The translations under genes and the position numbers were made by a program. The notes beneath the pieces are model-generated. The model did no database searches. It was not told where the DNA came from and saw only the letters and a program-made list of their open reading frames with translations. This document shows positions 41,601 to 49,426 of a stretch of DNA of 49,958 bases, piece after piece (the stretch's first letter is position 1; every line of letters begins with the position of its first letter). The stretch is from an uncultured Oscillospiraceae bacterium. Lineage in GTDB: Bacteria; Bacillota; Clostridia; Oscillospirales; Ruminococcaceae. Location of the stretch: NCBI GenBank assembly GCA_910587335.1, contig CAJUMG010000010.1, forward strand, positions 25,480 to 75,437, in the 5' to 3' direction.

Positions 41601-42161
41601 AAAACGCCCCAATTCCTTTCCGGCGAAAAACTGTCCGCCGCCCAAAAGGGAAACGCGCTGCACCAATTTATGCAGTACGCGGATTACACAAAGTGCGCCG
41701 AAGACGCGGGTCGAGAGCTGCAAAGACTTTTGCGGCTGGAATTTTTGACCGCGGTTCAGGCACAGGTAATTCCGCTGGGGAAAATCGAGCGTTTTTTTTC
41801 CTCGGCGTTATACCAGCGCATGACGGCGGCACAGAAAATAGAACGGGAGCTGCGTTTTTTAGGAGAGGTTGAAAGCAGCCAAATGGGGTATGACGGCGCG
41901 GGCTCCGAAAAGATCACTGTACAAGGGGTAGCGGACTGCGTCTTCTGGGAAGAGGACGGTCTGGTCATAGTCGATTACAAAACGGATGTGGTTTTATCCG
42001 CTGAAGATTTGGCGGACAAGTACCGAGAGCAGCTTCGCCTTTATCAATTGATTTTGGGGGAAAGTCTTCAGATACCGGTGAAAGCCTGCATCCTATATTC
42101 GTTTCATTTGGAGCAGGAAATTGTATTGACCTTTCCCGGTGAAGATGAAAAGGCGGTTTAA
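38619..42161 (+). CDS. addA: ATP-dependent helicase/nuclease AddA
   Basis: A 1180-residue UvrD-type helicase with a C-terminal nuclease. Walker A is VSAAAGSGKTAVLVERV; motif II is ILVDEYQDTN; motif III/IV region has VGDVKQSIYRFRQA; motif V/VI have ISVHRSKGLEFPYVF and LYVALTRAKERLFIT. The nuclease core is IVDYKTDVV near residue 1110. It processes broken DNA ends with AddB until a Chi-like site. The ATG at 38619 overlaps the addB stop, with GGAAGGTGAAGAG upstream. No obvious strong terminator follows, only GGATG-TTTTG-CATCC (about 42175-42189). Confidence 0.96.
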   Translation: MGERRWTAEQAQAIYSRGGTLLVSAAAGSGKTAVLVERVVSMLLDEEHPIDADRLLVVTFSNAAAKEMRQRIEARLEQEQAVSPHSQHLRRQRFLMERAHISTIHAFCLDLISQHAERLELPADFTLGEEGRLSLLRQEAVSLALEEFYALDQDGSFSALVELLSGGRDDKRLGDTILKLFGFIRSHPFYEDWLADKEKMYARHIPVGETVWGKTILSYGMEAVEYCLQISHELQEQTQGIPALEKAYLPVFEEDAGNLKALLERLQSGDWDGCCDLLRKFPFGRLGALRGFEDLALKEVLQSGRDRIKKIIKALALRQFCANTQEFQEDIEDLRPKVSMLFRLTMAFERQYGQLKKERKLLDFSDLEHMALALLMEKADGAYRPTALAGQIAQEYEEILVDEYQDTNSAQDMLFWAVSKKGKNLFMVGDVKQSIYRFRQAMPEIFIQKMDAYHPFDDGKYPAKIMLDKNFRSRPEVTAWVNFLFRQLTSRRLGEIDYGPAEELVSAASYPPAEGVQPQLHLIDTTASSLPAVQQEASYVAEKISQIMTAGESVWEDGRPRPVRFGDICILLRSPKNKAQAYRDAFLREGINSWSDSRTGFLKAKEVGVITAFLQVLDNPYRDIPLLTVLMSDLFGFSPEQIAKIRLLDRKAPFYSALQKSARLGDEESQAFLYQSEALRRLAVNTPVPDLLTEIYARTDYPAIVSAYSMGEARRANLYQLCSYAQSFQKSGGKGLYAFVRFLDRLSEQKADFEAASSGGGADAVRIISVHRSKGLEFPYVFLCDTAKAFNKQDLRERVALHPQMGFACVRREGKLFKEFTTVPLEALRLENERAGLSEELRVLYVALTRAKERLFITMAGDPEKMLRKAALAGDGPLRPFAVRNADSVGCWLLMCALRHPDGQKLRENTGGTIRWREEAQTPLQIVWGTAEAKQGEKENERAETPGVLDETFLEKLRENADWRYPYEEATRIPQKLGVSAIAKKDPSGRYAFTKTPQFLSGEKLSAAQKGNALHQFMQYADYTKCAEDAGRELQRLLRLEFLTAVQAQVIPLGKIERFFSSALYQRMTAAQKIERELRFLGEVESSQMGYDGAGSEKITVQGVADCVFWEEDGLVIVDYKTDVVLSAEDLADKYREQLRLYQLILGESLQIPVKACILYSFHLEQEIVLTFPGEDEKAV

Positions 42162-42404
42162 TTAGGCAAAAGCGGGATGTTTTGCATCCTAAAAGGGCGA
42201 GTTCAAAATGAAAACGGGATGTTTAAAGGGAGCCGAGCTGCCTGAATAAGATCCGCTGGTGTGGTGGCAGCAAAAAATCAAGGGGATTCTTTGCTGGATT
42301 ACAAGCTGGTCCTTGCAAACCGGTCTGTTTTGTTATAAACTGAATAGAAAGCGTTCAAGGATTATTTTGGGAAAAGAATCATTTGGTTAGAAAGGATTTA
42401 AAAA
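42162..42404 (+). other. Gap between addA and the radical SAM gene
   Basis: No gene of credible size. It holds a small hairpin after addA, a repeated CGGGATGTTT (about 42173 and 42214), a 13-codon ATG frame (42208-42249) without a good ribosome binding site, and a weak promoter-like TTGCAA-17-TAAACT (about 42315-42343). Confidence 0.5.
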
Positions 42405-43481
42405 ATGAAAGCTGATACAAATTCGATATACACGGAAGAAAGAATAAGCTGTCCTTATATTGAGGGTGGTTTAACTTTTCAAAATCATGGAATCACAACC
42501 TGCTGTGCGATTCATAATGGACATAATTGGCCGCTGTTGCATCTTTATCAAGATGATCTTACGCAGCTGCCTGTTGATGAGATTTTAGAAAATAGAAGAA
42601 AAATTCAAAAAGAGGTACAGGATGGAACAAATCCCATTTGTAAAGGGTGCAAATCGTTGTTAAAACGTGAATGGGAGCCCTCAGATTATCCGTTTCGTTT
42701 AATTTCGGTTCAGAATGATCTGCGCTGTAATATTCGGTGCGAATATTGTAATTTTTTGGTCAAGTGGGATGATTACAAAAAGAACTATCGGACATATAAA
42801 ATGTATCCTCTCATCAAGGAAATGGTAGATAAAAAGCTTTTAGCGCCAGATGCGCAGTTTTTCTGGGCAGGTGGTGAACCATCCATATTAGACGAATTCC
42901 CAAAATGTTTGGAAACGATTTTTGCTTATAGTGACAAGATCCGGCTACAGATCGCTACAAATGCAACGGTATTGCCGCCAGAATTACAGGAGGTATGCCG
43001 TAAATATGGAAAGCAAATCAATGTACTTTGCAGCTTGGACTGCGGAACCAAGGAAACCTATTATGCTGTAAAGCAAAAAGATTATTTTGACGAAGTTGTC
43101 AAAAATCTATCCATTTATACGGGGCTTGTCGATAAGGTCCTATTAAAAATGATTATAACAAAGACAAACCTGCATGATATTGACGCCTTTTTGGAAATCG
43201 CCAATAAGCTGCATTTAAAACAGGTGTTTTATGATATTGACTGCACACAAGATATGGAGAAGGTACCAGAGGAAATGATTGAAGCTATGGTACGGCTCAG
43301 TTTAAAGGCGCTTACATTTGGCATTGTGGCGGTTCCTGCGTCCGTATGGCAATTTCAAGGGAAAATTTCAGACAGGATTTTAAGCTGTAAAAGTAAGATC
43401 GTAAATGGTCAATCTACCCCCCCCCCCCCCCCCCCCGTATACTGGAAAGAACGCCAATTCCAGCATTTGTATAAAAGTTAA
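42405..43481 (+). CDS. Radical SAM protein, truncated in this isolate by a poly-C tract (candidate phase-variable)
   Basis: A 358-residue frame. Residues 1-90 carry a cysteine module (Cys16, Cys33, Cys34, Cys79, Cys82) like the extra iron-sulfur region of SPASM/Twitch-type proteins. The radical SAM motif is Cys108-x3-Cys112-x2-Cys115 (RCNIRCEYC), followed by FWAGGEPS and IATNATVLPPE. After about residue 337 the frame enters 20 C's (proline codons 339-344) and ends 14 codons later in sequence that looks out of frame. Removal of one C would extend it to 469 residues. AAAGGA lies 9 bases before the ATG. The gene is AT-richer than its neighbours, suggesting acquisition. The substrate is unknown. 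Confidence 0.85.
   Translation: MKADTNSIYTEERISCPYIEGGLTFQNHGITTCCAIHNGHNWPLLHLYQDDLTQLPVDEILENRRKIQKEVQDGTNPICKGCKSLLKREWEPSDYPFRLISVQNDLRCNIRCEYCNFLVKWDDYKKNYRTYKMYPLIKEMVDKKLLAPDAQFFWAGGEPSILDEFPKCLETIFAYSDKIRLQIATNATVLPPELQEVCRKYGKQINVLCSLDCGTKETYYAVKQKDYFDEVVKNLSIYTGLVDKVLLKMIITKTNLHDIDAFLEIANKLHLKQVFYDIDCTQDMEKVPEEMIEAMVRLSLKALTFGIVAVPASVWQFQGKISDRILSCKSKIVNGQSTPPPPPPVYWKERQFQHLYKS
43417..43436 (+). repeat. Homopolymeric tract of 20 C
   Basis: Twenty consecutive C bases inside the coding region. With 20, translation stops 14 codons after the tract. With 19 or 22 it enters the long downstream frame; with 21 it stops after 11 codons. A tract this long is prone to slipped-strand mispairing. 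Sequencing error in length is possible and should be considered. Confidence 0.95.
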
Positions 43482-43815
43482 TGGGAAAGACGACAGGGCG
43501 TTTTCCGATGAGGTTTTTATCATAAATATTAGTTCCAATCGGTCACCCACCGAAATGATATGGAATGATCTTACACCGGCGGAAGTGGGAACGCTATATG
43601 ATTCAAGCGAGGCGCCAACAGGGAAAAAGATTTTGTTATCGAGCGCAGGCAAAGGCTTAGAGCTAGCTTGTGAAGCAGAGGTTTTGTACATATGGGTACA
43701 GTGTTCAAAATGGGGCGGTATTATGTCTGTTGAAGAGAATGGCGTCAAGACAGATTTTAACCTATATTCACCCGCCGCAGAAAATCGGATCATCGTTTAT
43801 AGGCGACAGAGATAG
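43438..43815 (+). other. Out-of-frame C-terminal segment of the radical SAM gene
   Basis: A 126-codon open stretch in the next register, starting directly after the tract (first residues YTGKNANSS) and ending at TAG. It reads as a beta-rich domain with YIWVQCSKWGGIMSVEENG, and has normal amino acid composition, so it looks like real, selected coding sequence. It has no ribosome binding site or start codon of its own (the in-frame ATG 43405 lies before the tract without a site). It is best viewed as the second domain of a 469-residue protein that is currently switched off. Confidence 0.75.
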
Positions 43816-43871
43816 GATTGGAATAATCTATTGCTTTCATTTATACTTGCAGGAAAAATGATAATTTGGCC

Positions 43872-43900
43872 TTGACAAATGATGATAAGGCTGGTATTCT
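43872..43900 (+). promoter_or_regulatory. Promoter of the infC operon
   Basis: TTGACA (43872-43877), 17-base spacer and extended -10 TGGTATTCT (box 43895-43900). The transcript would start near 43907 and carry an about 168-base leader. Confidence 0.8.
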
Positions 43901-43906
43901 ATATTA

Positions 43907-44060
43907 GAAAACAAAGTAGAACAAGGTTCGTTCTCACCTGCTCGCGGTGGCGATGTCGGGTCAATACAGAAAAAGAGTGGAAAAACTCTCTTTAGGTGTA
44001 TTGTGCGCGGGCGAATTTCGTTCCGCGCTTTGTTATGGAAAAATTCGGGCTTTTCACATT
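43907..44060 (+). promoter_or_regulatory. Ribosomal-protein autoregulatory leader of infC-rpmI-rplT
   Basis: The leader contains TTCTCACCTGCTCGCGG, a block I recall from clostridial infC leaders; then AAAGAG/CTCTTT (about 43970-43993) and GCGCGG (44005-44010) with CCGCGC (44023-44028) followed by TTTGTT, an attenuator-type hairpin. In Firmicutes L20 or IF3 binds such leaders to limit the operon. Assignment is by position and pattern. Confidence 0.6.
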
Positions 44061-44074
44061 GGAGGTGCTTTCTC

Positions 44075-44593
44075 ATTAGCAACAAGGAACTGCAGATCAA
44101 CGAAGAGATCAGAGATAAGGAAATTCGCGTCATTGATGCAGACGGCAGCCAGCTTGGCATTCTCGCGACCAAAGATGCGATGAAAATCGCGGTCGAAAAA
44201 AATCTCGACCTGGTAAAAATCGCCCCACAGGCTACTCCGCCGGTTTGTCGGATTATGGATTACGGCAAATATCGCTTTGAGCAGGCAAAGAGGGAAAAAG
44301 AGGCGAAGAAAAACCAAAAGGTGATCGAGATTAAAGAGGTCCGCCTTTCTTTGAATATTGATACCAACGATTTTAATACAAAAGTAAATCACGCTGTTAA
44401 GTTCCTAAAAAGCGGAAACAAGGTGAAGGTATCCATCCGCTTTAGAGGGCGTGAGATGGCTCACTCTCAGATGGGAACTACCTTGATGCAGAAGTTTACA
44501 GATGCGGTATCGGAGGTTGGTGTTGTTGAAAAGCAGCCTAAGATGGAAGGCAGAAGCATGACGATGTTTGTCAGTGCAAAGCCCGTTAAGTAA
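44075..44593 (+). CDS. infC: Translation initiation factor IF-3
   Basis: A 172-residue factor that keeps the small subunit free and checks start codons. N-terminal domain: NKELQINEEIRDKEIRVID, DLVKIAPQATPPVCRIMDYG; C-terminal domain: KEVRLSLNIDTNDF and VSIRFRGREMAHSQMG. The start is an ATT codon at 44075-44077, with GGAGGTG 7 bases upstream and no ATG, GTG or TTG in a suitable position. A rare AUU start is the known autoregulation device of infC. It leads an operon with rpmI and rplT. Confidence 0.95.
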   Translation: MSNKELQINEEIRDKEIRVIDADGSQLGILATKDAMKIAVEKNLDLVKIAPQATPPVCRIMDYGKYRFEQAKREKEAKKNQKVIEIKEVRLSLNIDTNDFNTKVNHAVKFLKSGNKVKVSIRFRGREMAHSQMGTTLMQKFTDAVSEVGVVEKQPKMEGRSMTMFVSAKPVK

Positions 44594-44614
44594 ATTGAAC
44601 AGGAGGATACAAAA

Positions 44615-44812
44615 ATGCCTAAACTGAAAACTCATTCCGGCGCGAAAAAGCGCTTTAAGTTGACCAAAAATGGAAAAGTAAAACGCGCTCATGCGTACAA
44701 GTCCCATATTCTGAACAAGAAATCCACCAAGCGCAAAAGAGGTCTTCGCAAGGTCGCTTACGCAGATCAGACCAATATGAAGGCAATTAAGCTGCTGTTG
44801 GCAAAACACTAA
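44615..44812 (+). CDS. rpmI: Large ribosomal subunit protein bL35
   Basis: A 65-residue basic protein: PKLKTHSGAKKRFKLTKNG at the start and RKVAYADQTNMKAIKLLL at the end, as usual for L35. AGGAGG lies 8 bases before the ATG. It sits between infC and rplT. Confidence 0.98.
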   Translation: MPKLKTHSGAKKRFKLTKNGKVKRAHAYKSHILNKKSTKRKRGLRKVAYADQTNMKAIKLLLAKH

Positions 44813-44839
44813 TTTTGATTTGGATGGAGGATTAAGAAT

Positions 44840-45193
44840 ATGGCTCGTGTAAAAGGGGCAATGATGACCCGTAAAAGAAGAAAAAAGGTTTTGAAGCTGG
44901 CTAAAGGCTATTTTGGCGCGAAAAGCACCCATTTTAAAATGGCCAAACAGGCTGTAATGAAATCCGGAAACTATGCTTATATCGGCAGAAAGCAGAGAAA
45001 GAGAGATTTCAGAAGCCTGTGGATCACCAGAATTTCCGCTGCTTGCCGCTTGAACGGCATGAATTACTCCACCTTTATGAACGGCCTGAAAAAAGCTGGT
45101 GTGGAGCTTAATAGAAAGATGCTTTCCGAGATCGCGATCAATGATCCGGCGGCGTTTACTTCTTTAGTGGAAAAAGCGAAAGCGGCTCTTTAA
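44840..45193 (+). CDS. rplT: Large ribosomal subunit protein bL20
   Basis: A 117-residue RNA-binding protein needed for assembly of the large subunit and, in Firmicutes, repressor of its own operon. Typical start (ARVKGAMMTRKRRKKVLKLA), YIGRKQRKRDFRSLWI and FMNGLKKAGVELNRKMLSE. GGAGG precedes the ATG by about 10 bases. A terminator follows. Confidence 0.98.
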   Translation: MARVKGAMMTRKRRKKVLKLAKGYFGAKSTHFKMAKQAVMKSGNYAYIGRKQRKRDFRSLWITRISAACRLNGMNYSTFMNGLKKAGVELNRKMLSEIAINDPAAFTSLVEKAKAAL

Positions 45194-45203
45194 TAGATGC
45201 TTT

Positions 45204-45231
45204 ACAAGCCCGTGTTTTGACACGGGCTTGT
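45204..45231 (+). terminator. Terminator of infC-rpmI-rplT
   Basis: A perfect 11-bp stem ACAAGCCCGTG (45204-45214) with 45221-45231, then TTTTG. It ends 24 bases before the next gene. Confidence 0.85.
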
Positions 45232-45255
45232 TTTGTAAATGGATGGGATTTTTAA

Positions 45256-46041
45256 ATGGAACGGATCACGAGTAAAGACAATGAAAAGGTTAAGCTGTTG
45301 GCCAGGCTGCAAAACAGCCGCCGGGCGCGGGAAGAATTGGGCTTGTTTGCGGTGGAAGGAGTGCGTTTGGCGCAGGAAGTTTTAGGCGGCAATTTGGCGG
45401 TGCAGCAGGCATTTGCCACAGATAGTGCGGCAAAGCGTTATGCTGCCATTTGGGACACGCTGTGTCAAAGGGCAAAGGCGGCCTTTCTCATTGCAGAGAG
45501 CTTGGAAGAGAAGATCAGTGCTGTACGGTCGCCCCAGGGGATTTATTGTATTTGCGGTATGCCCCGGAGGATGCAGCAGGACATCCCCCGTTCCGGTGGA
45601 AAATTTCTGGCGTTGGATCGGTTACAGGATCCTGGCAATCTGGGGACGATTATCCGCACGGCGGATGCTTTTGGCGCCAGCGGCATCATTCTGGGAGGAG
45701 AGTGTGCCGACTGCTTTAGCCCCAAGGTGGTCCGAAGCACCATGGGCGGCGTATTTCGTCTGCCGGTTTGGAAGACGCCGGATTTAGCGGGAACGCTGGC
45801 CATGTTGTCGCGGGAAGGGTTTGCCTGTTTTGGAGCGGCATTAGACGAAACGGCGATACAGCTGGGCCAAGCGATTTTTCCGGAGCGAACCGTCGCGGTG
45901 GTAGGTAATGAGGGAAACGGCATTTCTCCAGAGGTACTGGCGGCCTGTCAGCAGACTTTGTATATCCCTATGAAAGGGAAAGCGGAATCCCTTAACGCAG
46001 GGGTAGCGGCATCGCTGATTCTGTGGGAAATGTGCCGGTAA
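45256..46041 (+). CDS. TrmH-family RNA 2'-O-methyltransferase (SpoU)
   Basis: A 261-residue knotted (SPOUT) methyltransferase using S-adenosylmethionine. The N-terminal substrate-binding part has RLQNSRRAREELGLFAVEG; the catalytic part has LDRLQDPGNLGTIIRTADAFG (motif 1, seen in part), VVGNEGNGIS (motif 2) and AESLNAGVAASLILWE (motif 3). The family methylates 23S rRNA or tRNA ribose; the exact target cannot be told. GGATGGGA lies upstream of the ATG. dprA starts 11 bases after its stop. Confidence 0.92.
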   Translation: MERITSKDNEKVKLLARLQNSRRAREELGLFAVEGVRLAQEVLGGNLAVQQAFATDSAAKRYAAIWDTLCQRAKAAFLIAESLEEKISAVRSPQGIYCICGMPRRMQQDIPRSGGKFLALDRLQDPGNLGTIIRTADAFGASGIILGGECADCFSPKVVRSTMGGVFRLPVWKTPDLAGTLAMLSREGFACFGAALDETAIQLGQAIFPERTVAVVGNEGNGISPEVLAACQQTLYIPMKGKAESLNAGVAASLILWEMCR

Positions 46042-46052
46042 AGGAGAAGAAA

Positions 46053-47225
46053 ATGGAGTTTTGGATTTGGCTTTCGAGCGCGTTGGGGCCGGGCAGTCCC
46101 AGGATCAACGATATCATAGCTTGTTTTGAAACGGCAGAATATTTTTACAAAGAGAAAAAGAGAGGCTTTCGCGGGATCGGTTTTCTTTCAGACGCTGATA
46201 AGCAAAAGCTGATGGCCTCCTCTTTATCCGATGCGCTGCGTTTAAAAGAAAAGACCTTGGACAAAGGCTACCAGATCCTGACACCGGACCAAAAAGAATA
46301 CCCGGACCGGCTGCGAAATATTTACGCGATGCCTGCCGTTTTATATGTTGACGGCAGCTTGGAACGGATTGACGAGAATGTGGCGATTGCTTTGGTAGGA
46401 GCCAGAAAATGTTCCGATTACGGCAGGCGGGTCGCCGATGACCTGGGATTTTGTTTGGGGCGTATGGGTGCGGTGGTGATTACCGGCATGGCCCGCGGAA
46501 TTGATGGAGCGGCCCATGCCGCGGCTCTACGCGCTGGTGGAAGCACGATTGCTGTGTTGGGATGTGGACTGGACGTTCTTTATCCGCCGGAGCATGCGGC
46601 TTTGCGTAAGGAAACACCCGTCCGTGGCGCAGTAGTTTCTGAATTTGCTCTGGGAGAAAGGCCAGAGGGCTTTCATTTTCCCATTCGAAATCGTTTGATG
46701 TCCGCTTTATCTTTAGGGGTGGTAGTGGTTGAAGGTCAGCGGGGAAGCGGAGCTTTAATTACCGCAAATTACGCGTTGGAACAGGGGAAGGATGTGTTTG
46801 CCGTTCCGGGAAATGTTTTTAGCAGCCTGTCGAAAGGTCCTTTTCAGCTGCTTCGAGCCGGCGCGATTCCTGTTTCCTGCGCCAATGATATTTTGGAGGA
46901 ATATCGTTACCGGTACACTGCCAAAATAAATTGGAAGATGCAAAAGGATCCAGGCGGCCTGCCGCCAGAAAAGGTGGAGAGAAACACAAAGGCGGCAGCT
47001 TTTAAAGAGGATGTTGTACCGATTCGGGAAAAGCGCCCTTTGCCGGAGGATACAGAAGAGAACATCCGCGAAATTTATGAGGTTTTGTCGGAAATACCGA
47101 TTCATGTCGATGAAATTGCGGCGCGGATACAAAAAAATCCTGCTGAAGTCTTGACAGCGCTTTCAGAACTTGAAATAATGGGATTTGTATCAGCAAATGC
47201 AGGGAAACGATTTTCCATCTGCTAG
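46053..47225 (+). CDS. dprA: DNA processing protein DprA
   Basis: A 390-residue protein that protects incoming single-stranded DNA and loads RecA in transformation. The Rossmann-like domain has LVGARKCSDYGRRVA, GMARGIDGAAHAAAL, VLGCGLDVLYPPEH, FPIRNRLMSALS and VEGQRGSGALITA. An N-terminal helical part and a C-terminal winged-helix (about 325-390) complete it. AAAGGAGAAG lies just before the ATG at 46053. The order dprA-topA-trmFO is standard in Firmicutes. An 8-bp hairpin (ATGTATTT/AAATACAT, 47253-47274) lies in the gap before topA. Confidence 0.95.
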   Translation: MEFWIWLSSALGPGSPRINDIIACFETAEYFYKEKKRGFRGIGFLSDADKQKLMASSLSDALRLKEKTLDKGYQILTPDQKEYPDRLRNIYAMPAVLYVDGSLERIDENVAIALVGARKCSDYGRRVADDLGFCLGRMGAVVITGMARGIDGAAHAAALRAGGSTIAVLGCGLDVLYPPEHAALRKETPVRGAVVSEFALGERPEGFHFPIRNRLMSALSLGVVVVEGQRGSGALITANYALEQGKDVFAVPGNVFSSLSKGPFQLLRAGAIPVSCANDILEEYRYRYTAKINWKMQKDPGGLPPEKVERNTKAAAFKEDVVPIREKRPLPEDTEENIREIYEVLSEIPIHVDEIAARIQKNPAEVLTALSELEIMGFVSANAGKRFSIC

Positions 47226-47332
47226 GAAAATAAGAGCGTGAATACAAAAAACATGTATTTGCGAAAAAATACATCCACTGTCTGACAAAGGCTTTTGTCC
47301 CGACGGTGAAAATATGAAATAGGGTGGATTGA

Positions 47333-49426
47333 ATGTCTAAACTTGTGATTGTTGAGTCTCCCGCAAAGGCAAAGACAATTCAAAAATATCTGGGCACGGG
47401 TTACGATGTGGTGGCCTCTATGGGCCATATTCGCGACCTGCCGAAAAGCAAGCTGGGAATTGATATTGAACATGGATTCCAGCCGGATTATGTAGAGATC
47501 AAAGGGAAGGAAGAGCTGGTCGACACCCTGAAGAAAAAAGGGAAAAAAAGCGATGAGATCTATCTTGCCACCGACCCGGACCGGGAGGGAGAGGCGATCT
47601 CCTGGCATTTGGCCTATCTTTTGGGGATGGATTTAAACGAGGCCAATCGCGTGACCTTTAACGAGATCACTAAATCCGGCGTTCAGTCGGGCATGGCGTC
47701 GCCCCGTCAGGTGGACATGGATTTGGTCAACGCTCAGCAGACCAGGCGAATTCTGGACCGGATTGTAGGCTATAAGCTCAGTCCGTTTTTATGGAAAAAG
47801 GTGCGCCGGGGTCTTTCCGCAGGACGTGTACAATCGGTTGCGGTGCGTATTATTGTGGACCGGGAAGAGGAGATACGAAAATTCAAGCCGGAAGAGTACT
47901 GGTCCATCGACGCAAAGCTTTTGGGCAAGTCCAGCCGAAAGGCTTTTGCCGCCAAGCTATACGGAAAGGATAAAAAGATCTCCATTAAAACAAAAGAGGA
48001 AGCGGACGCGATCCTGAAAGAGCTGGAAGGTCAGCCCTTTATGGTGGAGAACGTGAAAAAGAGCGTTCGCAAAAAGTCCCCTGCGCCGCCCTTTACTACT
48101 AGCACCTTACAACAGGAGGCTTCTCGCCGGCTGGGGTTTCAGGCCAGGCGGACGATGAAAGCCGCTCAGGAGCTGTATGAAGGGGTTGAGGTTGGATCCA
48201 TGGGCGCGGTGGGTTTAATCACCTACATGCGTACCGACTCTCTGCGCATATCCGATGAGGCGGCCCAACAGGCGGCGGATTTCATCGAGCAGCGTTACGG
48301 CAAAAATTATCTGCCGCCGAAGCGCCGCGCCTACAAATCCAAAAACAATGCGCAGGACGCTCACGAGGCTATTCGTCCCACCATGCCGGAGATGACGCCG
48401 GAGCAGGTGAAGGACAGTCTTTCCGCCGACCAGTTTAAGCTTTATAAGCTGGTGTGGGAGCGCTTTATCGCCAGCCAGATGGCCACTGCTTTACTGGACA
48501 CGGTTTCGGTGGACATTCGGGCGGGGGAATATTTGTTTAAAGCTTCGGGCTATACGGTGAAATTTGACGGATACACGGTTTTGTACGAAGAGAGCAAAGA
48601 GGAATCCGCCGAGGGAGAGGAAAATGCCTCTGGCGCACTGCCTCCGATGGAAAAAGGAGATGCGCTGAAGGTGAAGAGTTTGGAGGGAACGCAGCATTTT
48701 ACCCAGCCGCCGCCCCGCTTTACCGAAGCTTCTTTGATCAAGACGCTGGAGGAGAAGGGGATTGGCCGGCCCAGCACCTATGCACCGACCATTACAACCA
48801 TCCTTTCCAGAGGTTACGTGGAGCGGGAAGCCAAGGCGCTGAAGCCCACGGCTTTAGGTGAGGTTGTGACCCAGCTGATGAAAAAGCAGTTTAAGAAGAT
48901 TGTTGACCTGGGATTTACCGCTCAGATGGAAAAAAACCTGGATGAGGTAGAAGAAGGCCAGACCAACTGGGTGGACACGTTATCGGAGTTTTACGAGGAT
49001 TTCGCCGCGACACTAACACAGGCGGAGAAAAATATGGACGGTACCCGCGTAAAGGTGCCGGATGAGGAAACCGATGAAATCTGTGAGCTGTGCGGCCGGA
49101 AAATGGTCATTAAGATTGGTCGTTTCGGCAAGTTCCTGGCTTGTCCCGGTTTCCCGGAATGCAAAAACACCCGGAAAATTGTGCAGGATACAGGCGGTGT
49201 GTGTCCGCTGTGCGGCGGAAGGATTTTAGCCAAAAAGTCCAAAAAAGGAAAGGCGTTCTATGGCTGTGAGCACAATCCCAAATGCGGATTTATGACCTGG
49301 GACCTACCGTTAAAGGATGTTTGCCCCAAATGTGGTGCGACATTGTTTAAAAAATCCGGTAAGATGGGCAGAATCTACTGCGCAAAAGAAGGATGCGACT
49401 ATGAAAGGGGTCTAAAGGACGAATGA
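47333..49426 (+). CDS. topA: DNA topoisomerase I (type IA)
   Basis: A 697-residue enzyme that relaxes negative supercoils. The Toprim domain has IVESPAKAKTIQKYL and DPDREGEAISWHL (metal binding). The active-site Tyr298 is in LITYMRTDS. Three C-terminal zinc-finger units follow: CELCGRKM...C...C, CPLCGGRI...C...C and CPKCGATLF...C...C. Length is usual. The next gene overlaps the stop by four bases (ATGA). Confidence 0.97.
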   Translation: MSKLVIVESPAKAKTIQKYLGTGYDVVASMGHIRDLPKSKLGIDIEHGFQPDYVEIKGKEELVDTLKKKGKKSDEIYLATDPDREGEAISWHLAYLLGMDLNEANRVTFNEITKSGVQSGMASPRQVDMDLVNAQQTRRILDRIVGYKLSPFLWKKVRRGLSAGRVQSVAVRIIVDREEEIRKFKPEEYWSIDAKLLGKSSRKAFAAKLYGKDKKISIKTKEEADAILKELEGQPFMVENVKKSVRKKSPAPPFTTSTLQQEASRRLGFQARRTMKAAQELYEGVEVGSMGAVGLITYMRTDSLRISDEAAQQAADFIEQRYGKNYLPPKRRAYKSKNNAQDAHEAIRPTMPEMTPEQVKDSLSADQFKLYKLVWERFIASQMATALLDTVSVDIRAGEYLFKASGYTVKFDGYTVLYEESKEESAEGEENASGALPPMEKGDALKVKSLEGTQHFTQPPPRFTEASLIKTLEEKGIGRPSTYAPTITTILSRGYVEREAKALKPTALGEVVTQLMKKQFKKIVDLGFTAQMEKNLDEVEEGQTNWVDTLSEFYEDFAATLTQAEKNMDGTRVKVPDEETDEICELCGRKMVIKIGRFGKFLACPGFPECKNTRKIVQDTGGVCPLCGGRILAKKSKKGKAFYGCEHNPKCGFMTWDLPLKDVCPKCGATLFKKSGKMGRIYCAKEGCDYERGLKDE

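Noticed and set aside
42208..42249. 13-codon leader peptide before the radical SAM gene
   Set aside because: Only a weak AAAGGG far upstream and no sign of a regulatory codon run.
43380..43793. Minus-strand frame with a poly-Gly run opposite the radical SAM gene
   Set aside because: Its poly-Gly is the complement of the poly-C tract; the plus strand has a clear radical SAM motif.
47253..47274. 8-bp hairpin between dprA and topA as a terminator
   Set aside because: On the plus strand no T tract follows; the T's lie on the minus strand, where no gene is present to terminate.
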